From contig NZ_CANLVF010000002.1 of NCBI RefSeq assembly GCF_947494555.1, forward strand, positions 806,001 to 870,000: DNA of 64,000 nt, given 5' to 3'. Every line of letters begins with the position of its first letter. The first letter of the stretch is position 1. A model generated the notes under the pieces. It saw only the letters and a list, made by a program, of their open reading frames with translations, was not told where the DNA came from and searched no databases. The stretch is from an uncultured Roseibium sp. (GTDB taxonomy: Bacteria > Pseudomonadota > Alphaproteobacteria > Rhizobiales > Stappiaceae). The translations under genes were made by a program, and so were the position numbers. Positions 38,580 through 48,299 of the stretch are shown here, one piece after another.

Positions 38580-41500
38580 CTTACGGGACCGAGTATATTG
38601 AACCTGCCGGTTTGCGTGATCGCCCGGCGGTCCGGCTGGTACATGTCCTCAACGGAGGCGGGCGGATGCGCGAATTCGCCAGGCGTTGCCGCACGCGCAA
38701 GATATGCGAACGTCAACTCCTTCCCACTTTGCCGCGTCTGGTCCACCGCAACCTCAAACCTGTCATCGTAAAACGCAGCATGTTCAGGTCTGTCAATCGT
38801 TGAGAGGAATTCGAGCCCCCCCAGATCTCCGGACCGAACAAGGCGCGGGTTATCAATGACAAGACCGGCCGGCAGTCTGTCGACCACCATGAGCCGACCC
38901 GGTTGATCTGTCAGCGCGCGCACGGTGACAACGACCGCCAAGCGCGTATTCACGGGCACGGCCGAGGGATCCACCAGTATTCCGTCGAGATCATAGATTG
39001 CACGTTCAACAGAATAGTCCTGCCCTCCAGCCGGCTCGGGAACGACAGGTTGCCCGACCACCGACACGAGAAGATCTGTCGGAGACGTGCCGTTGTTCGT
39101 CACGCTAACCGGGTCTGCGTCAACGTCGCCGCCCTTGAGCGACCAAGCGAGGCGACCGGGAGTTTCGGTTCCATTAATCGAAATCCTGGCCTCATCCGCC
39201 GATTCGTTCAGCGCCTGCGCCGCGAGCAACAGCCATGCCATATCCTGCGTCGACCGGCTTGCGGTCTGCGACTGCGCTGATTTCAACAGCTCAACGGTTT
39301 CGTCCTGAAGCCGTGTCCCTGCGGAAGCTGAGACGATGTAGTCCGTAATGGCGGCACTGTCTCGCAAACGCGACCCGTAATCGCTCCTGTATGACTGCTT
39401 CCGCTCACCTGGCAGGGCGCCAAGCGCCGCGCTGAAGCCCGTTACCGCCCGCTCCCGTTCACCGTAGAGCGCAAGTCCGGCTGCGACCTGCGCCTTGGCA
39501 AGCGGCGTTGCAAAATCTTGCAGTTTGGCGTCGAGGTAGTATCGCAGATCGCCCATTGAGGCGCGGCCATTGCGTGCAAGAACGTAGAGCGCATAAGCAA
39601 TGCCCTCGCCGCCGTTCTGGAAGTCGGACGCATAGGCAAGCCGGTTCTCAAGATTGTCGAGAGCCGTCGTGAAAGCGAGATCGGGAACCTGATATCCTTT
39701 CTCACGCGCTCGGGTCAGAAAGTCGGTAACATAGGCTGACAACCACGTGTCGCCTCCACCGTAGCTGTTCCACAAACCAAATTCGCCGGACGAGGATTGA
39801 TTTGCCAGAACGCCGGCAATCGCCTTCACGACACGCTCACGAATGGCATCATCACCGCCAAGACCTGCAGCCTCGGCAACTTCGCTCAGGTAAAGCAAGG
39901 GAAGTGCCCGACTGGTTGTCTGCTCCGTGCAGCCATATGGGTACCTGTCGAGAGCAGCCAGCAAACCCGCGAGGTCAATGCTCGCAGCCCCTCCTGCCGT
40001 CAGCGTCACGTCTACCGTTTCTGCTCGCAACCCATCCAGGGTGTCCGAGCTGAGTGTCAGACTGCCGCCAGCAGCAAGCTGAAACGATGACCTGCGAACC
40101 ACTTCCGGCTGCGTATCTTTGACGTCCAAAGCAACCCGCTTGACGGTGGTTTCTCCGTCAGGGCCGGTCAGGGCCGCAACCAGTTCGCTCTCTGCCGGTA
40201 CTGATCCCGCCCGGATCGGCACCAGGGCGACGGCTTTTTCTCCTACGCCGATCTCCAGCGAGCGGACATTGCTCGAAGTGTCACCGATGAACAAGCCGTC
40301 GGCGGCTGATATTTCGAGCTCATAAGTTCCTGCTGCCCCGTCAACGTTGTCGATTTCGATTGCGAGGCGTGAGGTGTCATCAGGTGCCAGGAAAGACGGC
40401 GCGCTTGCCGTCAGGACCACAGGTGAGCGCACTTCAACGTCTTGCTCGGCGTGTCCGACGCCTTCCTTTGTCCAGGCGACAGCCATTAGTCGCAGCGCGC
40501 CATTGAACGCGGGCACATCGAAGGAAACAGTGGCCTCACCATTGGTCCCGAGATTTACCAGGCCGGAGAAAAGTGCGACAGGCTCATCGTCCGGCGGAGG
40601 TGAATCAAGGCGCACCGCCATCGCATCGCCGCCCGATCTGACACGGCCTTGCGTGCCAGCCATCCGGTCAATCAACTGTCCGTAGAGATCCCTTATGTCC
40701 GTTCCCAGGCGCCGCTGACCGAAGTACCAGGTGTCAGGGTCCGGGGTCTTGAAGTTCGTCAAGTTGAGAATGCCGACATCAACGGCCGCAACTGTCAGAT
40801 AGGCTTGTGTGCCCGCTTCTAGATTTGTCAGCCGCACCGGAACGTTCAGCGTCGTTTCGGGAAGAATGCGGGTCGGGGCCGACAGTTCCACACCAAGCAC
40901 GCGCTCTTCCGGATCGACTGTTAACCAGGACAGACCGACCGCACGAGACGGCATGCGCTTCTGCTCAATATCCATCGGGCGGTAGAGGCTCGCAGTCACG
41001 TATGCACCAGCCCCCCAGTCATCGTTCACAGGGATATCGATTTCGGTTTCTTCAGCAGTTACTTCCACCGTCTGACTTGCAAGCAAACCACCCGAGACCA
41101 CATTGACGACCGCAATGCCGGCCATTTGCGGTTTCAGGCGCAATTTCGCGATATCGCCTGGACGATAGCTGGCCTTGTCGAGACCGACCTCAAGATAATC
41201 GGGCGTATCAGAGGTGGCGTCGGCCGAATACCAGCCTGCATTGAAGGTGAAACTCGAGACGGCCTGAAGGGTACCGCTTCCCGACACGTCAATCCGATAC
41301 TCGCCCCATTCGACCGGAAGCGAAAGCTCGGCGGGCTTCGATGCGTCGAGATCAAGATTTCCGCTGGCTACGCGTTCGGACGTCGTAATCGGTTCAAAGG
41401 ACCAGCGCCCGTCCAGCCTGTACCACTGGTATCTGCGATTGACCTTCGACAGCGTCCACGACAAACCGGTAGCGTCCTGCAATTTGCCATCGGCGTCGAC

Positions 41501-44113
41501 GACGATGACGGAAAAGGCCGCTGGACCGCCTTCGTCGACACCACCGTCAAATGCGGGCCTGATACCTATTCGTGGCCCATCGAGCGCAATGGGGAGGTCC
41601 AGATCACGTTCGACATAGCGCCCGCCCGCTTCCACAAGCCGTGCCACAAGTTCACCGTCATAAAGTGCTGTGGTCTCCGGCAAGTCCGGCAGTGTTACCT
41701 CAAAGGAGAGCTTGCCGTCCTGATCCGTCTTCAAACCGGATGGCAGCGCGCCGCGCTGTGAGTAGGACTCTTCGTTTTCAAGGCCGAAAAGATAGCCGGG
41801 GAAGGCTTTCAGCGCGCGCACGGGACGTACAATGATGTCACCTTCGAGCGTTTGACCGCTTGCCGGGGAGCCGTAGAGAAATCTGGCATCCAGAGCAACC
41901 GGTGTCGGCGACGTCCGACTGAAGGTCTCTGCGTCGGTTTTCATTTCGAAGTCGACGCGTTCAGGCTGATAGTCCTCAACAAGGAAGGTTGTCTGCGTGA
42001 GAGCACTGCCCTTGGGGTTGGCGAAGACTTGCCAGGACCAGATGCCCTGCTGCGAAGACGAAGCAAGTTCAAGATCCTGCAAATGGCCGCCAAGGCCGCT
42101 GTCGGTGACCGTAAAGCGAGCGTGCTCGACGCCGTCCGGCCTTGAGAAAACGAAGGTCAGCGGGAAATCTTCCTGGGCAACAGCTTTCGCATCGCGCAAC
42201 AAGGCCTGGGCATGAACCGTCTCGCCTGCCTTGTAGACCCCGCGGTCCGTCCAGGCGAAGACATCTAGCGGGCCCGGAGCGGGCCGGCCTTCGACACCCC
42301 GGTCAGACAAGTCGAAAGCGGGTTTACGCAAGTCCAGGAACGAATAGTCGCCACCGTCGGTCTCTGCAATGAGGACACCTGGCGCTTGCCCGCCGCGACC
42401 GCGTGTCAGGCCCGCCCCAAATTCGGCAAAGCCCGCTTCGTTCGTCTGCGTTTCTGCCAGAATTTCATTGTTCACTGCCAGCAGCTTGACGGACACGCCT
42501 TCGATCGCTTTTGCCGTTGACAGTGAGCGGATGTTCGCAGCGATGCCGTTGTCGCCCGTGAGCGCGGTCAGACCGAGATCGGAGACAAGGAACCATTGTG
42601 TCGCCAGCGTTCCCCACCTGTTTTGAGTGTCGAGTTTCGAGCGTGCCGTCATGGCGTAAATGCCGGGCTTCAGCTCGATTCCGGTCTCGGCAACAGGGAA
42701 GGCAGTTGTCACATCCTGATTGAGAAGGTTCTCGCTCTCCAGGATACCGGACCAGACTTTTTCGCCGAGTTCCTCTTCGATCCGATCTGCCTGCCAGGAA
42801 TCGAGCTGACGCAGGAACCGGTTATCGCGAAGCACGTCGGCGACCGACCTGGTTCCCACACGATAAATGGCCGTTTCGATCTCGTTCGTATTGACCGACA
42901 CGATCGGGATCGTGGGCGTGCCGCCGGACGGCAGAACATAGGAACGGCTCAGAAAATGCACCGACGGAGACCGGTCTTTCACATAGATTGACAGCTCTGC
43001 TGTCTTCTCAAGCTTTTCACCGTCAGCAGCCGGTAGCCCTGAGCGTGCGGTGACCTGATAGCGGGCTCCGTGTTCCAACCCGTCCGCGCAGATCTGAGTT
43101 CCCTCCGCTTCAATAGAAACGGTGCCTGAGCCCCTGACATTTACGTAAGGGCGAAGATCCTCACCGACAGGCAGCTTCTGGGAAAAGACAAGACAGATCC
43201 TCGGAGACACGCTGTCGGAATCAACCTGATGATCAACGATCCGGAAGCCATGCTGCGCCACAAGTTCGTCATAGCGCCTTCGCAGTGCATCATTTTCTTC
43301 AAGCGCAAGCGCGGCCCTGAGCGCCTTGATCGCAGGTTTATACTCGCTCCGACGAACCAATGATCGCCCAATCAGATCAAGCGCCAGAGCGCGTTCCTGA
43401 GGATCGATCGCACGCAGATAAGTGTTGATCGCAGCCGAAATCGCATTCTTCTGTTTGGTTTCCCTTTCCTGCCAGCTATCGGGATTTTGAAGAAGAAGAG
43501 CTGCGGTGAGCTGGGTCCAGGCTTCGAAGTCGCCAGGCTCCAGATTTATCAATTTCACAAAATCAGCTTCGGCGAGCGCACCGTCCCGGCTTCTGAGGGC
43601 CGCAAGCCCGTCTGCCCGCAGTTGCTCGACAGTAGCTCCCGACGTGCGGCGCGCATTTGCAACGCTTTGCGAATAGGTTTCCGCGCTTTCCAAACGCTCC
43701 CGGGACAGGAATGCCAGTTCTGCCTGGCGATCTGCGCTGAGATCAGCGCGCGGGGCTTGCAACTCGACAACTCGACCGGCAATTGCTCCGCTGAAACCTT
43801 GCAGCTGACCAAAATCGGACTTCAGAAAGCACCAGTTTGCGGATGTATTGTAGGTGAATGCGCGGCACTGATTGTCCTGGAGGCACGCGGATTTGCAGCC
43901 GTCCAGATCGACGTCCTTCACTGTTCTGTAGTCACCGCCAAAGAAGTCGGCATCATCGATCGTGACGATGCGTTTTTCCTGAGCACTGACCGGTGTGCCT
44001 TGAAGTGCGGTAGCACCCAACAGAATCAGGCTGAAGAGAAGGGCGGGTGATCGGCGGATTTTAAACACTGAAGATGACCGTTCTGGATTTAAAAACTTGG
44101 AAAAAAGAAACAT
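38576..44113 (-). CDS. Bacterial alpha-2-macroglobulin with N-terminal PAN/apple domain
   Basis: 1845 residues. A signal peptide (hydrophobic stretch about 24-40, cleavage near SAQ) has no lipobox cysteine, so it is probably free in the periplasm. A PAN/apple-like domain follows (about 50-118, four or more Cys), then a TPR-like helical stretch (about 150-290), MG and A2M domains, and the thioester motif YGCTEQ (C1395, Q1398) in the TED domain. The protein should trap proteases by a covalent thioester. The start ATG follows GGGAGGACAGTC. It is co-transcribed with pbpC, with stop and start overlapping. Confidence 0.93.
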   Translation of the reverse strand: MFLFSKFLNPERSSSVFKIRRSPALLFSLILLGATALQGTPVSAQEKRIVTIDDADFFGGDYRTVKDVDLDGCKSACLQDNQCRAFTYNTSANWCFLKSDFGQLQGFSGAIAGRVVELQAPRADLSADRQAELAFLSRERLESAETYSQSVANARRTSGATVEQLRADGLAALRSRDGALAEADFVKLINLEPGDFEAWTQLTAALLLQNPDSWQERETKQKNAISAAINTYLRAIDPQERALALDLIGRSLVRRSEYKPAIKALRAALALEENDALRRRYDELVAQHGFRIVDHQVDSDSVSPRICLVFSQKLPVGEDLRPYVNVRGSGTVSIEAEGTQICADGLEHGARYQVTARSGLPAADGEKLEKTAELSIYVKDRSPSVHFLSRSYVLPSGGTPTIPIVSVNTNEIETAIYRVGTRSVADVLRDNRFLRQLDSWQADRIEEELGEKVWSGILESENLLNQDVTTAFPVAETGIELKPGIYAMTARSKLDTQNRWGTLATQWFLVSDLGLTALTGDNGIAANIRSLSTAKAIEGVSVKLLAVNNEILAETQTNEAGFAEFGAGLTRGRGGQAPGVLIAETDGGDYSFLDLRKPAFDLSDRGVEGRPAPGPLDVFAWTDRGVYKAGETVHAQALLRDAKAVAQEDFPLTFVFSRPDGVEHARFTVTDSGLGGHLQDLELASSSQQGIWSWQVFANPKGSALTQTTFLVEDYQPERVDFEMKTDAETFSRTSPTPVALDARFLYGSPASGQTLEGDIIVRPVRALKAFPGYLFGLENEESYSQRGALPSGLKTDQDGKLSFEVTLPDLPETTALYDGELVARLVEAGGRYVERDLDLPIALDGPRIGIRPAFDGGVDEGGPAAFSVIVVDADGKLQDATGLSWTLSKVNRRYQWYRLDGRWSFEPITTSERVASGNLDLDASKPAELSLPVEWGEYRIDVSGSGTLQAVSSFTFNAGWYSADATSDTPDYLEVGLDKASYRPGDIAKLRLKPQMAGIAVVNVVSGGLLASQTVEVTAEETEIDIPVNDDWGAGAYVTASLYRPMDIEQKRMPSRAVGLSWLTVDPEERVLGVELSAPTRILPETTLNVPVRLTNLEAGTQAYLTVAAVDVGILNLTNFKTPDPDTWYFGQRRLGTDIRDLYGQLIDRMAGTQGRVRSGGDAMAVRLDSPPPDDEPVALFSGLVNLGTNGEATVSFDVPAFNGALRLMAVAWTKEGVGHAEQDVEVRSPVVLTASAPSFLAPDDTSRLAIEIDNVDGAAGTYELEISAADGLFIGDTSSNVRSLEIGVGEKAVALVPIRAGSVPAESELVAALTGPDGETTVKRVALDVKDTQPEVVRRSSFQLAAGGSLTLSSDTLDGLRAETVDVTLTAGGAASIDLAGLLAALDRYPYGCTEQTTSRALPLLYLSEVAEAAGLGGDDAIRERVVKAIAGVLANQSSSGEFGLWNSYGGGDTWLSAYVTDFLTRAREKGYQVPDLAFTTALDNLENRLAYASDFQNGGEGIAYALYVLARNGRASMGDLRYYLDAKLQDFATPLAKAQVAAGLALYGERERAVTGFSAALGALPGERKQSYRSDYGSRLRDSAAITDYIVSASAGTRLQDETVELLKSAQSQTASRSTQDMAWLLLAAQALNESADEARISINGTETPGRLAWSLKGGDVDADPVSVTNNGTSPTDLLVSVVGQPVVPEPAGGQDYSVERAIYDLDGILVDPSAVPVNTRLAVVVTVRALTDQPGRLMVVDRLPAGLVIDNPRLVRSGDLGGLEFLSTIDRPEHAAFYDDRFEVAVDQTRQSGKELTFAYLARAATPGEFAHPPASVEDMYQPDRRAITQTGRFNILGPVR

Positions 44114-44208
44114 GACTGTCCTCCCGGACCGAGAATTTCTTCTATCAAGGCACCGGAACGTGACAAGGACAAGGCATAAAATTGTATCAGGCGGTCCTGT
44201 CCAGACTG

Positions 44209-44850
44209 CTAGCCGATCCTGGCGACCAGTTCATCAATCAAAGCGGCGACTTCCTGCGACGCCTTGCTGGAAGGAGCATCTTCAGTCACCGCAAATCCCT
44301 TGCCCATCGCTGAGGCGAAGACGGTCCGGTTTCCAAGGCGTGTTTCGAGCGTGTCATAGCCGGATTCGGCAATCGCCTCAGCCATTTCACCTGTCAGGGA
44401 GGCGCGTGGTGGAACGCGGTTGAGAACCAGCAAAGCAGGCGTACTCTCGCGCGCGGCAAGCTCGATCGTTTGCGATGTTGCCCAAAGATCAATGGGTGTC
44501 GGTTGAACAGGTACAATAACGTAGTCAGCCGCGTCGATGGCCGGTTTTGCATCCGTGTCGGTTTTCGGCGGCGTGTCGACCACGACATATCCATGTGAGC
44601 GCGCCAGTGATCTGGCCTCTCGCCGCGCTCCCCAGCCCGATGCCGTGCGAAATTCCAGGCCGGTTTCATCTTCGCCGAGATTTTGCTCGCGTGCTTCGAA
44701 CCAGGTCCCCAGTGAGCCCTGCGGATCGACGTCCAGAATGGCAACCGGTTCGCCCGAGTGCCTCGCAAGCGCAACGGCAAGATGGGCCGCAAGCGTCGTT
44801 TTGCCAGACCCGCCCTTTTGCTGAGCAACTGTCAATATTCGACCGGACAT
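44209..44850 (-). CDS. ParA-like ATPase, orphan (no ParB)
   Basis: 213 residues from the ATG at 44850 (MSGRILTVAQQKGGSGKTT). The deviant Walker A QQKGGSGKTTL and Walker B VVVDTPP are intact, and the DVDPQGSLGTW segment binds nucleotide. No parB or DNA-binding partner lies beside it. Orphan ParA/MinD-type ATPases position proteins or clusters in the cell; whether this one acts on the neighbouring envelope genes is unknown. It lies 95 bp upstream of the macroglobulin gene in the same direction. Confidence 0.87.
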   Translation of the reverse strand: MSGRILTVAQQKGGSGKTTLAAHLAVALARHSGEPVAILDVDPQGSLGTWFEAREQNLGEDETGLEFRTASGWGARREARSLARSHGYVVVDTPPKTDTDAKPAIDAADYVIVPVQPTPIDLWATSQTIELAARESTPALLVLNRVPPRASLTGEMAEAIAESGYDTLETRLGNRTVFASAMGKGFAVTEDAPSSKASQEVAALIDELVARIG

Positions 44851-44988
44851 CGCAATTCTCCACAATTTGCGGCGTATATTGCGACGCGATTTTTCGCAGT
44901 GCAACAAAACAATGCTGAAAACGGAGAATTCACGCAAAGTCAGAATGCGACAGAATGTCCGGTCTGCGCCTGAAACCGGATCTGACGG

Positions 44989-46188
44989 CTATTTGCCTCC
45001 TAGAGCCGAGTAGACTTTCCAGGACGGTCGCCCTGTGACGGGCAACCCGTATTTGGCTTCGGCCTTGCGAATTCCTGCGCGGGTCAGCGGCCCAACTTTT
45101 CCGTCGGGCTCACCAACATTGAAGCCATTTTTGTTCAACAGTTTTTGTAATTCCAGCCGCTGAGCCCTGGAAAGTCCGGGATTATCGGTCGGCCAGGGTG
45201 TCTTGAACGGATCACCGTCGGAAACGAGTTCCGACAAAAGGGCAATCGCCAGACCGTAGGAGGTCGACGCGTTGTATGAGCGCAAGGCATTGAAGTTACG
45301 CGTCACCAGAAACGCAGGACCGTTTGCACCAGCCGGGCGGATCAGAGCTGCTTCGGTCTTGCCGGAGAGACCTCCACCGCCGATTTTCTTAAAGCCCCGC
45401 TGGCCCCAAGTCGATAACGCAGCCCGTTTCTTCAGACCCGAAGGTCCGGAATAACCGGAAGGCACCTGGACCTCATAGCCCCAGGCACGGCTGTCCCGCC
45501 AACCGGCATTTTTCAGGAAATTGGCGGTTGATGCCAAGGCGTCCGGAACCGAATTGACAAGGTCTTTGCGACCATCGCCATCAAAGTCGACGGCAAGGCT
45601 GTTATAGGTACTGGGCATGAACTGGGTCTGCCCGAAGGCACCCGCCCAGGAGCCCTGGAAGTCGCCGACCGGAACGTCACCGCGCGAGGCTATCTGGAGT
45701 GTCTTGATCAATTCACCCCTGAAATACTTCTGCCGTCTTTTGCCAGCACACACCAAGTTCGCAAGTGCGTGAGGCGTATAAAAATCACCCTTGAACTGAC
45801 CGAAATCGCTTTCGATCCCCCACACCGCGAGGACCACGTGGCGGTTGACGCCATATCGCTGCTCGATCGCGCTGAGCGTCTTTCGGTGCTTTTTAAGGTT
45901 TTTCTTGCCGTCCTTGATGCGTTCCGCGTCGACAAGAAAGGCCATGTAGTCCCAGATCTCGGTCTTATACTCCGGCTGCGAGGTCGAGAACCTGATCACT
46001 TTCTCATCGAAAGAGGCATCTTTCAGCATGCGATCGGCGATGTCGGGCCGCACGCCCGCCGAAACAGCCTGTTGCTTCAAAGACGCAACGCAACTTTCGA
46101 TCGCCAACGCACTTCCGGAATTGGCGCTCAGTACCAGTCCCGACCCAAGTGTCAGTGCTGCCAGTCTCTTCCAGCCTGTTGACGGCAT
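44989..46188 (-). CDS. Lytic murein transglycosylase, MltB type with peptidoglycan-binding domain
   Basis: 399 residues from the ATG at 46188 (MPSTGWKRLAALTLG, after TTGGAGGGG). Signal peptide to about residue 30 without a lipobox, so a soluble periplasmic enzyme. The catalytic glutamate is in WGIESDFGQFKG, and AGAFGQTQFMPSTYNSLAVDFDGDG is the SLT_2 family motif. A PG_binding_1 domain ends the protein (LNKNGFNVGEPDGKVGPLTRAG). It cleaves glycan strands of peptidoglycan to 1,6-anhydro ends. Confidence 0.93.
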   Translation of the reverse strand: MPSTGWKRLAALTLGSGLVLSANSGSALAIESCVASLKQQAVSAGVRPDIADRMLKDASFDEKVIRFSTSQPEYKTEIWDYMAFLVDAERIKDGKKNLKKHRKTLSAIEQRYGVNRHVVLAVWGIESDFGQFKGDFYTPHALANLVCAGKRRQKYFRGELIKTLQIASRGDVPVGDFQGSWAGAFGQTQFMPSTYNSLAVDFDGDGRKDLVNSVPDALASTANFLKNAGWRDSRAWGYEVQVPSGYSGPSGLKKRAALSTWGQRGFKKIGGGGLSGKTEAALIRPAGANGPAFLVTRNFNALRSYNASTSYGLAIALLSELVSDGDPFKTPWPTDNPGLSRAQRLELQKLLNKNGFNVGEPDGKVGPLTRAGIRKAEAKYGLPVTGRPSWKVYSALGGK

Positions 46189-46328
46189 GTGCCCCTCCAA
46201 GAGCGTTGAATCGTCATTTCGATGCTGTGACCATGCCACGACGGAAATGCGGCGAAAAAGGGATGACTTCTGACTTAACCCCATTCATCCGATGGCGAAC
46301 GGGAAAAACAGCGCATGCGCTGGCAAAA

Positions 46329-46877
46329 TCACTCTTGGTCAATGTCAAAACAGCTTTTACCGGACCCATCGGCCCAGACGTTGTCGCGGCCAATCAGACG
46401 GCGAAGAGCAACGAGCCCGGCCGCATGACCTTCCGCACCTCCACCAGACGCGCAGGCCCATGCAAGCACGACTGGTTTGACGGAAACTTCAAACAATGCC
46501 GTTGCCGAGGTCAGAACACAAATTTCGGTATCGATGCCGCACAGGTGAACTTCCGAAAGCCGATTGAGATGGATCCACCGCAGCAAATCGTACGAAACCG
46601 CCGAGTATTGTGGTTTTTCAAAGACGAACGCCCCCGATGAAGGCGTGAAGGCAAGCTCGGTTTCTTCAGTGTCCGGCAGCAAGCGGTTCCAGCCGAGAAA
46701 CCGCCGATGTGGCGAGTTGGGCCGGTTGATAAATCTTGAAGCCGCTACATGAGCGTATGAATCCTGGAGCTCTTCGACGATTGCCGGAATGTGCGTGGTC
46801 GCCGGGCTTACAAAGCCCTTCTGCACATCAATGATCAGCAATCCGATGTTTGCCTGCTTGCTCGGTACATCCTGCAT
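46329..46877 (-). CDS. Isochorismatase-like cysteine hydrolase
   Basis: 182 residues. GLLIIDVQKGF near residue 12 gives the catalytic aspartate, and LCGIDTEICVLTSATALFE holds the cysteine nucleophile; a central lysine completes the triad. The family cleaves amides or vinyl ethers of small molecules. It is the last gene on the minus strand after phnE2 (73 bp gap), so it may be cotranscribed with the phosphonate transporter. The substrate is not evident. Confidence 0.85.
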   Translation of the reverse strand: MQDVPSKQANIGLLIIDVQKGFVSPATTHIPAIVEELQDSYAHVAASRFINRPNSPHRRFLGWNRLLPDTEETELAFTPSSGAFVFEKPQYSAVSYDLLRWIHLNRLSEVHLCGIDTEICVLTSATALFEVSVKPVVLAWACASGGGAEGHAAGLVALRRLIGRDNVWADGSGKSCFDIDQE

Positions 46878-46950
46878 GCAAACACCGAATCACGAAGCCC
46901 GGCAAAACGCAACGCTCAAGGCATTCGTTAATCAGCACGAGAATAGTCTT

Positions 46951-48288
46951 CTATTTGCCCTCGATGAGTTTGCGCCGCAGCCATCCCGATGCCTGGTCCA
47001 TCATGATGACGACGACAATCGTGAGGATGATGATGTAGCTGGTGTTTTCCCAGTCGCGGGACGTCTTCATCGTCTCGACAAGCATCAGGCCAATGCCCCC
47101 TGCCCCAAGGGCCCCTATCACGGTTGCAGATCGTGTGTTGGATTCCAGATAGTAGAGAACCTGGGACACGAAAACCGGCAGGATCTGGGGAATGACGCCG
47201 AACCTGTAGCGCTGGATCTGGCTGGCACCCGTCGCCCTGACGCCTTCGACCTGTTTGTTGTCGATGTTCTCAAGCGCTTCGGAAAACAGCTTGCCCAGAG
47301 TGCCGGTATCGGTGAATGCGATCGCAAGAGCTCCTGTCAGAGGTCCGAGGCCAAAGGCGCGAATGAAGATCAGCGACCAGATGAGCATATCGATACCGCG
47401 GAGAAAATCGAACACTCGCCGCATGCCGAACCGCAAGATGAGGGATGGCGTGAAATTGCGCGCAGCCAGAAACGCCAGCGGCAAACCGACAAGCGCAGCA
47501 ATCAGAGTACCAAGAACGGCCATCATGATCGTTTCGAACAGAGCCGTGAACACCTCGCCATGCTGCCAGTCGGGATTTCCGAGAAAATCGTGCATGATCA
47601 GCGACATATTGGACTGCGACGGATCTATGCGCTCGTTCGAAAGCGCGAGTGCCCAAAGCTGGCTGAAGGAAATGCCGTGCAGCTCCGACTGAAATGAGAA
47701 CCAGAAATTCTCCCAACCGCCGAAATAGTTGTGCACTTCGATCTTTGTCTTTGTCACCTGAACGCGCCGATCAAGCGTTGGACGCGCATTGAACTTTCTC
47801 GGATCGTCCTTAAGCCACTCCGGAACGGGACCGGGCGGCAATTCCGTCGTGACGCCGCTATTCGTTGCCGAAACCTTGATGTTTCCGTAGCCGGGAACAA
47901 AGAACTCCATCACCTTGCCGGTGATCGTGACTTCATACCCGTCGCCGAGATCGACAGTCGCATCCGTGCCATCAACTTGGACCCAGTCAGGCAGATCCTC
48001 TTGCGCATATGTCGCGCGGCGCTCGCCTTCGATGGCGACTTCCATGATGTCGCGGCGCAAAAGCTTGGTGACATGAACCTTGTAGGCGACACTGTCAGTC
48101 GCAAGGATAACTGCTCTTTCGGGCTGCGCTTTTGCGAGCAATTCCGGTACGCCAAAGGCAAACCAGGTGTAAGTCAGATAAAGAATGATCGCCAATGGCG
48201 CGCCGATGGTTATCCAGGCCCGGCGGCGAACATTGCGGAAAACGGCCTCGCGGTCGAAGACCGGTTCATTGAGTGTGTCGACAGCCAT
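46951..48288 (-). CDS. phnE: Phosphonate ABC transporter permease, second subunit
   Basis: 445 residues from the ATG at 48288 (MAVDTLNEP). One N-terminal helix, then a large periplasmic insertion of about 150 residues, then the BPD_transp_1 membrane domain with EALENIDNKQVEGVRATGASQIQRYRFG, the coupling loop found in PhnE proteins. It pairs with phnE1 to form the phosphonate/phosphite channel. The gap to phnE1 is 11 bp. Confidence 0.92.
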   Translation of the reverse strand: MAVDTLNEPVFDREAVFRNVRRRAWITIGAPLAIILYLTYTWFAFGVPELLAKAQPERAVILATDSVAYKVHVTKLLRRDIMEVAIEGERRATYAQEDLPDWVQVDGTDATVDLGDGYEVTITGKVMEFFVPGYGNIKVSATNSGVTTELPPGPVPEWLKDDPRKFNARPTLDRRVQVTKTKIEVHNYFGGWENFWFSFQSELHGISFSQLWALALSNERIDPSQSNMSLIMHDFLGNPDWQHGEVFTALFETIMMAVLGTLIAALVGLPLAFLAARNFTPSLILRFGMRRVFDFLRGIDMLIWSLIFIRAFGLGPLTGALAIAFTDTGTLGKLFSEALENIDNKQVEGVRATGASQIQRYRFGVIPQILPVFVSQVLYYLESNTRSATVIGALGAGGIGLMLVETMKTSRDWENTSYIIILTIVVVIMMDQASGWLRRKLIEGK

Positions 48289-48299
48289 TGTGAAGTTCC

